From JBCAXA01 sp039183535 (GTDB lineage Bacteria; Pseudomonadota; Gammaproteobacteria; Steroidobacterales; Woeseiaceae): a DNA stretch of 64,000 bases. The position numbers and the translations under genes are program-made. Positions 27,658 to 36,235 of the stretch are shown piece by piece (position 1 is the first letter of the stretch; every line of letters starts with the position of its first letter). The DNA is taken from positions 31,933 through 95,932 of the forward strand of contig JBCDBO010000006.1 of NCBI GenBank assembly GCA_039183535.1, given 5' to 3'. The notes beneath the pieces were generated by a model. That model had not been told where the DNA came from and made no database searches. It worked only from the letters and a program-made list of their open reading frames with translations.

Positions 27658-28967
27658 ATCGCGTCATCCGCGGACGCATTGCCCATTGTGTAGACCGACC
27701 CAACGCGAACGGCGGCGTCGAGTACTTCGATGATGGTGCCTTGCTCATCGACAACGGCATTATTCGGGCGTGTGGTCCGTACGAACAGGTGGTTCCGCGC
27801 GAGTCAGAGCTAGAACTGATTGACTGTGCTGGACGACTTATCGTGCCGGGTTTTGTCGATTGCCATATTCACTATCCGCAGACCGATATTGTTGCGTCGT
27901 TCGGTAAACAGCTACTGACCTGGCTGGAGACGTATACGTTCCCGGAAGAGGCACGGTTTGCCGACTTGGCACACGCTGAAAACACGGCCGCGTTTTTTAT
28001 CGATGAACTGCTGCGCAACGGCACGACCACAGCGCTGGTTTTCGCAACGGTTCATCCAGGCTCGGTCGACGCCATATTTGCCGCAGCAGCGCGGTACAAC
28101 ATGCGCTTGGCCGCAGGCAAAGTCCTTATGGACCGACATTGCCCAGAAAATTTACGCGATAACGCTGATACCGCTTACACGGACAGTCGTGCACTCATCG
28201 AGCGCTGGCACGGCACCGGCAGGGCCGTGTATGCCGTGACTCCGCGCTTCGCTGTGACCAGTACGCCAGCACAACTCGATGCGGCTGCGCGATTGCTCGA
28301 TGAATATCCAGGCACCTTATTGCACACGCACTTGGCTGAAAATCACGACGAGATTGCCTGGATTGCTGAGTTGTATCCCAGATCGCGAAGCTACCTCGAT
28401 GTGTACGAACAGCACCGGCTCGTCCGTCCAACCAGTGTTTTCGCGCACGGTATTCACCTTGACGAGACAGACCGCCACCGACTGGCTGCGAACGGCAGCG
28501 CGATTGCATTTTGCCCAACATCTAATTTATTTTTGGGCAGCGGTCTGTTCGACCGAGAAGCGGCTTTGGCAGCCGCCATCGACGTCGGTCTCGGAACCGA
28601 TATCGGCGGTGGTACGAGCTTTAGCTTGATCCGAACTCTGTCGGAAGCCTACAAAGTCCTGCAGATGAAGTCGCAGAACCTCGATAGTCTTGATGCGCTG
28701 TATCTAGCAACGCTGGCAGGTGCTAAGGCGCTTTCCATGGACGAGAACATCGGCAACTTTGCGGTCGGTAAGGAAGCGGACTTTGTTGTACTCAACAGCA
28801 CTGCCACGCCGCTAATCGCCCGCCGATTGGCCCGTGTCAACACGCTCGATGACGAACTGTTCGTCCATTGGATTCTGGGCGACGATCGCTCCGTCGCAGC
28901 GACGTTTGTCGCCGGCGAATGCTGCCATCAGACTGACGCCTTAGTGCCTGCAACCATTAAAGCCTAG
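27654..28967 (+). CDS. guaD: Guanine deaminase
   Basis: A 437-residue amidohydrolase that converts guanine to xanthine. Metal motifs are intact: HIHYPQ after GFVDC, His in HTHLAEN, His in FAHGIHL and Asp in GLGTDIGGG. Guanine-deaminase-specific segments are LLTWLETYTFPEE and CPTSNLFLGSG. It is the last gene of the operon and feeds xanthine to XdhAB. Confidence 0.97.
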   Translation: MNRVIRGRIAHCVDRPNANGGVEYFDDGALLIDNGIIRACGPYEQVVPRESELELIDCAGRLIVPGFVDCHIHYPQTDIVASFGKQLLTWLETYTFPEEARFADLAHAENTAAFFIDELLRNGTTTALVFATVHPGSVDAIFAAAARYNMRLAAGKVLMDRHCPENLRDNADTAYTDSRALIERWHGTGRAVYAVTPRFAVTSTPAQLDAAARLLDEYPGTLLHTHLAENHDEIAWIAELYPRSRSYLDVYEQHRLVRPTSVFAHGIHLDETDRHRLAANGSAIAFCPTSNLFLGSGLFDREAALAAAIDVGLGTDIGGGTSFSLIRTLSEAYKVLQMKSQNLDSLDALYLATLAGAKALSMDENIGNFAVGKEADFVVLNSTATPLIARRLARVNTLDDELFVHWILGDDRSVAATFVAGECCHQTDALVPATIKA

Positions 28968-29019
28968 CGGCAATTCGCCGATACGTAGGGGACCGTCCGG
29001 GAATCCTCAAGCATTTCGT

Positions 29020-30243
29020 ATGGCTGCTACGAAACAGAAACGATCCGTGGATGACATACGCGTCGGTATGTATGTGGCCCAGCTAGACCGACCATGGATC
29101 GAGACTCCGTTTCTATTTCAGGGGTTTGTTATCGAAGATGAGTCGGTTATTGACGAACTTCGCGAGCACTGTCGCTACGTCTACGTCGATGCAGAGCGAG
29201 AAGACGCAACGATAACGGTCCAGTCGCCGCTCATCGCTGCCAATCAATGCACGACGGGCCCCAACGATGCTGCGACACCGGACGATACGACGGCGGCGCT
29301 GCGGACCGAACTGACCGTTGCACGCAATGTGCATTCGGTAGCTCAGCAGACCGTGGGCTTGTTGTTCGATCGGGTCGCTAGCAACGAACCGCTCGATATG
29401 GCGGCAATCGAAAGCACGATCGACCCGATGATCGACAGCATCATTCGTAACGAAGACGCCTTGTCTTGGTTGGTACGAATGCGCAAAAAAGACAACTACA
29501 TTCACTCTCACTCGTTGTCGTGTTCGGTTTGGGCGCTGGTGTTCGGGAAACACCTGAATCTTGAAAAACATGACCTACAAACCTTGGCGATGGGCGCGTT
29601 GTTCCTCGACGTTGGCAAGACGCAATTACCGGACGAGCTGCTTTGCCGCCCTGGCAAACTCAGCGACACAGAAACGAAGCTCGTGCAGCAACATGTCAAA
29701 TTTGGGACGGACATCGTCAAACGAATCGACGGGCTCGATCCGCGAGTTATCGAAATGGTCGCGCATCATCACGAGCGGCATAACGGCACTGGTTACGCAC
29801 GCGGCCTAAGCGGCAATGACACCCCGGTGTTTGCCCGTATCGCCGGTATCGTCGACAGCTATGATGCAATGACAACCGCCAGACCCTATGCACCGGCTGT
29901 TTCAACGTTTGACGCCGTGCGTAAGCTGAACAAGATTGCCGGCGTTGAGTTTTCCGAGGAGATGGTTGAACAGTTCGTCCAGTCAATCGGGATCTTCCCG
30001 GTCGGAAGCTTAGTGGAATTAAACACCGGAGAAGTCGGCATTGTTGTTGCGCAGAATCGTATTCGTCGCTTACGCCCGAAGATCATGCTGATTCTTGATC
30101 GCAATAAAAAGCGCCTAGAAGCCCAAGACATGCTGGACCTGCGTCAGCAGCTAACGATCGGCGACTCCAGTACATCGCTGTGGATAGAAAGAGGCCTCAC
30201 GGCCGGCGAGTATGGTATCGATCCGTCGGACTACTATTTGTGA
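29020..30243 (+). CDS. HD-GYP-type protein with DUF3391-like N terminus, degenerate active site
   Basis: A 407-residue protein. Residues about 1-130 look like the DUF3391 domain often found before HD-GYP. Residues about 140-340 are an HD-GYP domain. The usual HD of LLHDIGK reads LD here (LFLDVGK, near residue 195), and the GYP motif reads GYA (HHERHNGTGYARGL). His-Asp metal ligation is thus damaged, so c-di-GMP hydrolysis is doubtful; it may be a regulatory subunit. The stop overlaps the next gene (GTGA), which encodes an intact EAL domain, so the pair probably works together. Confidence 0.92.
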   Translation: MAATKQKRSVDDIRVGMYVAQLDRPWIETPFLFQGFVIEDESVIDELREHCRYVYVDAEREDATITVQSPLIAANQCTTGPNDAATPDDTTAALRTELTVARNVHSVAQQTVGLLFDRVASNEPLDMAAIESTIDPMIDSIIRNEDALSWLVRMRKKDNYIHSHSLSCSVWALVFGKHLNLEKHDLQTLAMGALFLDVGKTQLPDELLCRPGKLSDTETKLVQQHVKFGTDIVKRIDGLDPRVIEMVAHHHERHNGTGYARGLSGNDTPVFARIAGIVDSYDAMTTARPYAPAVSTFDAVRKLNKIAGVEFSEEMVEQFVQSIGIFPVGSLVELNTGEVGIVVAQNRIRRLRPKIMLILDRNKKRLEAQDMLDLRQQLTIGDSSTSLWIERGLTAGEYGIDPSDYYL

Positions 30244-31496
30244 GCGCACTCGTCAGTTCTCGGCTAGATCAGCTACCGGTGCTCGATGAACGAATTGCCA
30301 GAAACGGCAGCGCTGGTTTGTTAGTCGTCCAACTACGTAACGTCGATCAGCTGCGCAGCAACTACGGCTACCGTGTTACCGAGCAAATTATCGATATTGT
30401 TGAGGCACGTTGCCGCGGTGCGATTCGCAGTAACGACCAACTCTGGCGACTGACCGATACGAGTTTCGCGCTGGCGATAAGTCCGCTGCCCGGCGACGGA
30501 CTCCTGCTGCTGGCCGCGAACAAACTACGAACGATAACAACAGAGCCGATTGCTATCGGCAACGAACGGATCCTGTCAAAGCTGCACATCGGGATTGCCT
30601 CGGCGCCGCAACACGGCAAAGATGCCGATACCTTACTGCAGCATGCGGGTATCGCGGCGCTAGCCGCGACATCGGATAAGCGCGACGTCATCTGCTTTGA
30701 AGCGGACTTAGCGAATCAGGCACGCAGCGAGCTGTGGCTTGAGCACGAGTTGGATCAAGCAATCGCATGTCGCAATTTTCAGGTTTACTACCAACCGAAG
30801 GTCAGCGCCGGGCAGCACTGCCTGATCGGTGCTGAAGCACTGGTGCGTTGGGAGCACGCGGAACGGGGCTGGATTGCACCAGATTTGTTTATCCCATTAG
30901 CCGAGCGCGCTAACCGAATTGCGCCGCTCACCGAATACGTGCTGCAGAGCGCGTTGCACCATGCCAGCAGCTGGCCCGAGTGTGTGAGCGTCTCGGTCAA
31001 TATATCGCCGCGGCTACTCGGTGGCACCGAGCTCGTCGATGTCGTTCGAAGTGCCCTTGGTGTTTGGGGTGTAGCCCCGGCACGCTTAACGCTGGAAGTC
31101 ACCGAGAGTGCCATTATGACCGATCCGGAAATGGCGCTTGATGCATTGGCGGATCTCAGAAAAATCGGCGTCCGTATTTCAATCGATGACTTCGGAACCG
31201 GCTACTCGTCACTGGCGTATTTCAAGAAACTGCCAGCGGACGAGTTAAAGGTCGACCGCAGCTTTGTTATGAATATCTTCAACGATGTGGGTGACCAACG
31301 TATTGTCCGCACGATCATCACGCTCGCGAAAGAATTCGGCCTGCAAGTTACCGCCGAAGGTATTGAAGAGGCGCGTACCGCAAACCAACTTGCAGAAATG
31401 GGCTGTGACCTTCTTCAAGGCTACTACTTTGGCCGCCCTCAGCCGCATGCGGACTTTCGAGCGACACTCAACCTACCCGCCGAGCCAGCAGCGTAA
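30240..31496 (+). CDS. c-di-GMP phosphodiesterase: degenerate GGDEF plus intact EAL
   Basis: A 418-residue protein. The first 165 residues are a GGDEF domain whose signature is lost (RLTDTSF at the GGDEF position). The EAL half is complete: EALVRWEH, Asn in SVNIS, ELxVTES, DDFGTGYSS, KVDRSF, AEGIEE and QGYYFGRP. It should therefore hydrolyse c-di-GMP. The GTG start at 30240 overlaps the HD-GYP stop; a longer in-frame start at 30180 lies inside that gene and is rejected. Confidence 0.94.
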   Translation: MSALVSSRLDQLPVLDERIARNGSAGLLVVQLRNVDQLRSNYGYRVTEQIIDIVEARCRGAIRSNDQLWRLTDTSFALAISPLPGDGLLLLAANKLRTITTEPIAIGNERILSKLHIGIASAPQHGKDADTLLQHAGIAALAATSDKRDVICFEADLANQARSELWLEHELDQAIACRNFQVYYQPKVSAGQHCLIGAEALVRWEHAERGWIAPDLFIPLAERANRIAPLTEYVLQSALHHASSWPECVSVSVNISPRLLGGTELVDVVRSALGVWGVAPARLTLEVTESAIMTDPEMALDALADLRKIGVRISIDDFGTGYSSLAYFKKLPADELKVDRSFVMNIFNDVGDQRIVRTIITLAKEFGLQVTAEGIEEARTANQLAEMGCDLLQGYYFGRPQPHADFRATLNLPAEPAA

Positions 31497-31506
31497 TGAC
31501 GGCCGT

Positions 31507-32430
31507 CTAACGCTGTAAAGCTTGGGTCAAGAACTCGGTCGTCGCATCGACAGTTTGGCGAACAGCGCCGTCGTTACCGTCGAACAGGCCAAGGCCGTGG
31601 TCGGCTCCTGTAACGACGACTCGTTGCCGGCGCGCTGCACGGGTAGCGTTGTCGAGGACTGCCTCTGCAATGCTGGGATCAACGACGGTATCCAGATCGC
31701 CCCACAGTACAAACAACTCGCCTTGATAACGCCTGACGGCATCCATAGGCCGTGACTTTTCAAGGTCGGTAAACCACTGATAGCCGAGACGTTGGTCCTG
31801 ACCCCAAAAGGTCGTGAACGGTGCGTAGCCTTGGTTGCGCGCTTGCTCTTTCATCGTCGCGAACTGGGTCGGACCACCCAAATAGTCAACCAGGTGCGTA
31901 CCGCCATTGGTTGCCGATGGTGCCCAAAGGGCAATCGCGGGATAGCGGTCCTGCCCATCGGCCAACAACAGTGCCAGCCGCCCACCCATGCTAAAGCCGA
32001 GCAGACCAACACGGTTGGTATCAATGTTACCGCGCGCGACCGCGAAGGCTTTGGCGGCACGAATGTCGGTCAACATGTTGGTCAGGTTGTTATTCGTCCA
32101 CGACTCTGTCGATTCACCGCAGCCGGGAAAATCCATTCGTATTGAGGCGATTCCATTATCGGCGAGCCGCTGCGCAACCTGAGTAAAACCGCCGGCTTCG
32201 TGCCGCGTTCCGCCGTGGCCGTGGATCAGCAAGACCAGCGGGACTGGTTGACCACCGTGATTATCGGGGTAGACAAACGTCATCGGAACAGAGACGCCAC
32301 GTGAGCGAACGGTCGTATCGATGACCGTGGCGTTATCGGCAGCTACCAAGTCCGGTGCACTTTGGCACCCAACAAGCGCTGCAAGCGCCAGCAAAACCAA
32401 GCTGGCGCGGCGGGTACTCAGCACGGCCAC
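31507..32430 (-). CDS. Lipoprotein alpha/beta hydrolase
   Basis: A 307-residue alpha/beta hydrolase, probably anchored in the envelope: the start leads to a lipobox ending LVGC. The nucleophile elbow is GFSMGG, the oxyanion segment is HGHGGT, and a late Asp (WGDLDTVVDP) and His (GADHGLG) complete the triad. It resembles dienelactone-hydrolase or acyl-peptidase-like esterases; the substrate is unknown. The GTG at 32430 is chosen because AGGAG lies seven bases upstream. It starts 4 bases after the SAM-hydrolase-like gene ends, so the two form an operon. Confidence 0.9.
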   Translation of the reverse strand: MAVLSTRRASLVLLALAALVGCQSAPDLVAADNATVIDTTVRSRGVSVPMTFVYPDNHGGQPVPLVLLIHGHGGTRHEAGGFTQVAQRLADNGIASIRMDFPGCGESTESWTNNNLTNMLTDIRAAKAFAVARGNIDTNRVGLLGFSMGGRLALLLADGQDRYPAIALWAPSATNGGTHLVDYLGGPTQFATMKEQARNQGYAPFTTFWGQDQRLGYQWFTDLEKSRPMDAVRRYQGELFVLWGDLDTVVDPSIAEAVLDNATRAARRQRVVVTGADHGLGLFDGNDGAVRQTVDATTEFLTQALQR

Positions 32431-32434
32431 GGAG

Positions 32435-33343
32435 CTACTCCTTTTTGATCGATACACCCCAGGCCGGACCGTACCCGATACCATGTGTCTTGGCGAAATT
32501 ACCTTGGTTGATCGCAACAGCGAGATCGCCGCTAGAGTTGATAAACAGAAGATTCTCGCCGACAGCGACCGAACCGAAGGAACGCACGTATGGCATCGAT
32601 CCCTCCCAAACTAACTGGCCACCGTTGCTGATCGATACGCTGTAAATGTCACCGAAGGTCGGGTCATCCTGCTCGAATAGCGCTCGATCTATATCGAAGT
32701 AAGCATTACCTAAGTAACCGGTTCCGCCGGCGACCGTACCGGTAAATACACCGTCGTCGTATTGCCCAACACTGGCCTCGAGTTGGATGACCTCCGGGTC
32801 GAGTAACGGGCCAACGTCCGCAAACGAAATAACGCCCGCGGCCAAGCGCGCTCCGGTGTAAGAGTAGACGTCGCGGCCGTGAAACGTATGCGACCATTCC
32901 GAGCCGCGAATTCGGTTAACGTCTTCATCGATCTCTCGGACCGCCGCTATACCGTAAGCCCGTGCAGGTCCCGACAATGAACCGTTATCTGGGCTGACAA
33001 AGTACAGATTGTTCTCTGTTTGCAACACAACCGACTTTCGCGGCGTACCGACACCGGGGTCGACGACCGAAACAAAGACGGTACCCGATGGCCAGGTCTG
33101 GGCGTTGTATTCGAGGCTAGCGCTCGCCGCCGCGATGTCGTAGAGCGGGATTAACGGCCGAACGTTAAAGACCTCGATGTCGCGGCTAACACTCTTGGCA
33201 ACGCCGGCCATGACCATCCCGGGAAAGTCAGCTTGAATGACTAACAAGTTGCGGCCAGCCGAACGGTGGTGATCACCGAGCGCACTGAACGGCAGCATAA
33301 GCAAGGCAATCAGAGCCGTAACGGCGACACGGATTCTGGTCAT
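32435..33343 (-). CDS. Secreted SAM hydrolase-like protein (DUF62, chlorinase/fluorinase superfamily)
   Basis: A 302-residue protein of the SAM hydroxide adenosyltransferase family. Family motifs are clear: VVDPGVGTPRKS, FVSPDNGSLS and FHGRDVYSYTGARLA. Known members hydrolyse S-adenosylmethionine to adenosine and methionine in the cytoplasm. This one begins with a signal peptide (ALIALLMLPFSALG), so it should be periplasmic, where SAM is not expected at high level. The ATG at 33343 has AGGAG at good spacing. Adenosine produced outside the cytoplasm could meet the secreted adenosine deaminase encoded at 40826-42229. Confidence 0.88.
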   Translation of the reverse strand: MTRIRVAVTALIALLMLPFSALGDHHRSAGRNLLVIQADFPGMVMAGVAKSVSRDIEVFNVRPLIPLYDIAAASASLEYNAQTWPSGTVFVSVVDPGVGTPRKSVVLQTENNLYFVSPDNGSLSGPARAYGIAAVREIDEDVNRIRGSEWSHTFHGRDVYSYTGARLAAGVISFADVGPLLDPEVIQLEASVGQYDDGVFTGTVAGGTGYLGNAYFDIDRALFEQDDPTFGDIYSVSISNGGQLVWEGSMPYVRSFGSVAVGENLLFINSSGDLAVAINQGNFAKTHGIGYGPAWGVSIKKE

Positions 33344-33499
33344 CAATAACACTCCTGGCAACGACGATAGGCGTTAGCAGTGTAATTCAACCTCGCTAAG
33401 AATGTTGACGGAGGCGTAGCGACCACGAAAGACGTCGGCCACCGGGCAAAGACGGTAGACTTAGCATCGGTTCTTGAAAAACCGATCCGGAAGCGTCGA

Positions 33500-34573
33500 T
33501 TGAGTAATACAACACCCTGGCAGGCGCGTTTCGATAAAGCACTCCGCTCACCGTTTTGGGCTGGCGCCAACATCCTCATCGGTGTATTTGCCGGCTTGCT
33601 CGGCGCACTGTTTCACGATGAGTTAAGCCAATCGGTACCGCTGGTTTTGCTCCGCGACAGAACGCTGGCTATTCCGTACGGAAACTGGAGCTGGACCGCT
33701 TTTTTCTTCTGGGTGTTTTTTTCGGTCTTCGCGATTGTCTGGGCACGTCGCGAAGCGATTGCAGCACGCGACCGGGCCGGCGAGACGGCCTCGATCAAAA
33801 CGCTGATCGAAACCGTTGCCCCGCCCGATTTTTTGGAGTTGTACGAAGAGGTCTATAAACGTGCAGTGCAGCTCGAGTATCTCGCCGACAGCGACGCGAT
33901 CGAGAATCCTGACGAAGAGCTGCGCTGGGTACTGGATTGCGTGATTCAGCTGGCTCGGCGTTGGGACTACAGTACGAAGATCAGTCGCGATTATTACCGG
34001 GCCAACGTCATGATCGATCGCGACGATGCACCCGCTGCATGGAGTCCAACGGTGGCTGCGGCGGCGCACCGCTGCTACGGAGAATCGAATTGGCCGGCTA
34101 TCGTCGCGCAAGCGCAGGGCGCTCTGTGGGTCGAGCCGGACTTTGCGACGGCCGATGCGGCGGATGGTTCGGCAGACGACGACGTCGAACCGCTTTTGCT
34201 GGTATACAGCCGCAAGGCTGACGTGAACATTAACATTGGCGGCGCGCCAGAAGCGTTTGTTGCCGGTAGCATGGTATATCTCGATGACATCGACGAGATT
34301 GCCAATGCGATGCCGAGCGGTCTGCCGGCCGCATCAGAGCCCGCCGTACGCGCCTTTTATGCGCGCGATCCGCGCGCGCGTAGCGTCATTTCGTTGCCGA
34401 TTCCCGGCGAACGTGAACCGGGTACGCTAGCATTCGTCGGCGTGCTGAATATCTATCGCGACTCGCCAGGAATCATGGGGTCCGCCGAGCGGGCTGCAAG
34501 CTTCGCCAGGCTGTTGGCACCGTTTACCGTTACTTTGGGTAGAATCGCAGTTAAACTTGGCGTAACTGTTTGA
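33500..34573 (+). CDS. Two-TM membrane protein with GAF-like C-terminal domain
   Basis: I do not recognise this 357-residue protein. Two membrane helices lie at about 20-40 (ANILIGVFAGLLGALF) and 62-82 (WTAFFFWVFFSVFAIVW). The rest is soluble and, by strand pattern and the closing FVGVLNIYRDSPG segment, looks like a GAF-type sensor. It starts at TTG. It is preceded by a gap divergent from the SAM-hydrolase-like gene and followed by a small gene with its own promoter. A role in sensing is possible but not shown. Confidence 0.75.
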   Translation: MSNTTPWQARFDKALRSPFWAGANILIGVFAGLLGALFHDELSQSVPLVLLRDRTLAIPYGNWSWTAFFFWVFFSVFAIVWARREAIAARDRAGETASIKTLIETVAPPDFLELYEEVYKRAVQLEYLADSDAIENPDEELRWVLDCVIQLARRWDYSTKISRDYYRANVMIDRDDAPAAWSPTVAAAAHRCYGESNWPAIVAQAQGALWVEPDFATADAADGSADDDVEPLLLVYSRKADVNINIGGAPEAFVAGSMVYLDDIDEIANAMPSGLPAASEPAVRAFYARDPRARSVISLPIPGEREPGTLAFVGVLNIYRDSPGIMGSAERAASFARLLAPFTVTLGRIAVKLGVTV

Positions 34574-34581
34574 TTTATATC

Positions 34582-34610
34582 TTGTATTTTCCTTCCTGAG
34601 CCACTATAGT
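34582..34610 (+). promoter_or_regulatory. Sigma-70-like promoter for the small gene
   Basis: TTGTAT (34582-34587) and TATAGT (34605-34610) are separated by exactly 17 bases. Transcription would start near 34617, which is the A of the next ATG, so the message would be leaderless or nearly so. Confidence 0.55.
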
Positions 34611-34616
34611 AAACGG

Positions 34617-34799
34617 ATGAAAAAGGACTCGAACAAGCACGCAGCCATTACCGCATCGGTAGGCACGTGGGACTTCTCGCTGGAGCGGGCCAAAGTGCAC
34701 GCTGCGGTCAAAAAGACGCTGCAGTCCGCACAAGAACGTTCGGAGCAAATCCGGGCTGCACGGCTGAATCAGGATTCTGCAAAGGCGTCAGCCGGCTAA
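34617..34799 (+). CDS. Small 60-residue hypothetical protein
   Basis: A charged, helix-prone protein, rich in Lys, Arg, Ala and Gln, with no signal peptide or membrane segment. I know no family. Support comes from the well-spaced promoter directly upstream, the ATG at the predicted transcription start, and a frame that stays open until it overlaps the end of the convergent amidohydrolase gene by 12 bases. No ribosome-binding site is seen, which fits leaderless translation. Confidence 0.5.
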   Translation: MKKDSNKHAAITASVGTWDFSLERAKVHAAVKKTLQSAQERSEQIRAARLNQDSAKASAG

Positions 34800-36143
34800 T
34801 TGCGCGCTGCGCAATCGGTACGCTTCAGCTTGGTGCTGGGCGGTTAGGCGCTCCAAATCCAAATCGGGTATCGCACCGGACCAGACACGCCACTCACCGT
34901 GCACGAGCAAGTCGCGCACGCGATGAGCACCGCTCAAGACGAGCGCGGCGACCGGATCGCCGACGCCCGAGAACCGCAGCTCATTCAAATCCCAAATCGA
35001 CAAATCCGCTAAGGCACCAACCTCCAACACACCTAACTTCGACCAACCGAGCGTTGCCGCGCCACCGCGGGTCGCCCAGCGCAGCGCGTCATCGTGACTG
35101 ACGACCCCTGCCCCGTAGCGTGAGCGCTGTAGCAGAAACGCCTGGCGGACTTCCTGCATCAGATTCGACGCATCGTTAGACGCCGACCCGTCAACACCAA
35201 GCCCGACGGCACACCCGGCCGTTTCGAGATCAACGACCGGGCATGTACCGGAGGCGAGCACCATATTGGAGCTAGGGCAATGCGAAATCGCAACGCCCGC
35301 GGCACCGAGTGCGTGAACCTCTGCCATATCGAAGTGAATCCCATGCGCGAGCCAAACATCGTCGGCCAGCCACCCGAGATCGGCCAACAGATCGAGTGGC
35401 CGCTGCCCGTAGTGCTGAGCACAAAAGGCATTCTCGTCTTCTGTCTCGGCAAGGTGTGTGTGCAAGCGAGCCTGGAATCGACGCGCCAATTCAGCGCTGT
35501 CACGCATGATGCCGGCCGTTACCGAAAACGGTGAGCATGGCGCTAGCGCGATTCGGCACAGCGCATCATTGGCTGGATCATGCCAAGCGTTCAGCAATCG
35601 CTCGGACTCCGCGAGAATGGTCGCCTCGTTTTGGACGACGGTCGCTGGCGGTAAGCCACCCTCATCTTCGCTGAGACTCATCGAGCCACGCGTCAATGCC
35701 ACACGAACACCGATATCGCGCGCAATCGACGCTTGGATATCAATCGCATCGCTAAGTGCATCGGTAAACACGTAGTGATGATCAGACGATAATGAACACC
35801 CCGACAGCATCAGCTCGGCAAGTGCGAGTCGGGTTGAAACCTCGATCGACGTTGCGGTCAACCCAGACCACACGGGATACAAGGCCTGCAACCATGGAAA
35901 CAGCGGCTTATTAAGTGCCGTTGGCACCGCGCGCGTCAGCGTTTGGTAAAAGTGATGATGGCAATTGACGAGACCCGGCAGTACCACGCAATCGCTTGCA
36001 TCAACCGTTTGCGTCACAGGCTTACTGGGCTCAGCACCTGCCGATAACAGTTCGACAATCGTCGGGCCTTCGGTAACGATCCCGGCGAATCGCTCGCCGG
36101 TTCCGGTCCAAATGGCAGTGGCGTTTCTTATCCAACGACGCAC
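34788..36143 (-). CDS. 8-oxoguanine deaminase-like amidohydrolase
   Basis: A 451-residue amidohydrolase. The metal motif is GLVNCHHHFYQTLTRA, characteristic of the 8-oxoguanine deaminase and hydroxydechloroatrazine ethylaminohydrolase group, followed by HTHLAETEDE, LAHGIHF and GLGVDGSASND. The likely reaction is 8-oxoguanine (or isoguanine-like base) to urate plus ammonia, which would feed PuuD directly. The gene group with an isopenicillin-N-synthase-like oxygenase and an adenine-deaminase-family gene resembles one I recall from Pseudomonas aeruginosa. It diverges from the oxygenase gene. Confidence 0.88.
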   Translation of the reverse strand: MRRWIRNATAIWTGTGERFAGIVTEGPTIVELLSAGAEPSKPVTQTVDASDCVVLPGLVNCHHHFYQTLTRAVPTALNKPLFPWLQALYPVWSGLTATSIEVSTRLALAELMLSGCSLSSDHHYVFTDALSDAIDIQASIARDIGVRVALTRGSMSLSEDEGGLPPATVVQNEATILAESERLLNAWHDPANDALCRIALAPCSPFSVTAGIMRDSAELARRFQARLHTHLAETEDENAFCAQHYGQRPLDLLADLGWLADDVWLAHGIHFDMAEVHALGAAGVAISHCPSSNMVLASGTCPVVDLETAGCAVGLGVDGSASNDASNLMQEVRQAFLLQRSRYGAGVVSHDDALRWATRGGAATLGWSKLGVLEVGALADLSIWDLNELRFSGVGDPVAALVLSGAHRVRDLLVHGEWRVWSGAIPDLDLERLTAQHQAEAYRLRSAQLAG

Positions 36144-36166
36144 AGGGCACTCGATAGCATGTTAGT

Positions 36167-36179
36167 CACTCTACGAGTG
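36167..36179. promoter_or_regulatory. Palindrome CACTC-TAC-GAGTG in a divergent promoter region
   Basis: A perfect five-base inverted repeat with a three-base spacer. It is located 24 bases before the amidohydrolase start and 57 bases before the oxygenase start. Its position fits a shared operator, but nothing else supports it. Confidence 0.3.
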
Positions 36180-36235
36180 TACCAGCGGCGTCATCTGCGC
36201 TACCTTCGTCTCGTACCCACCGGCAAGAGTGGCGC

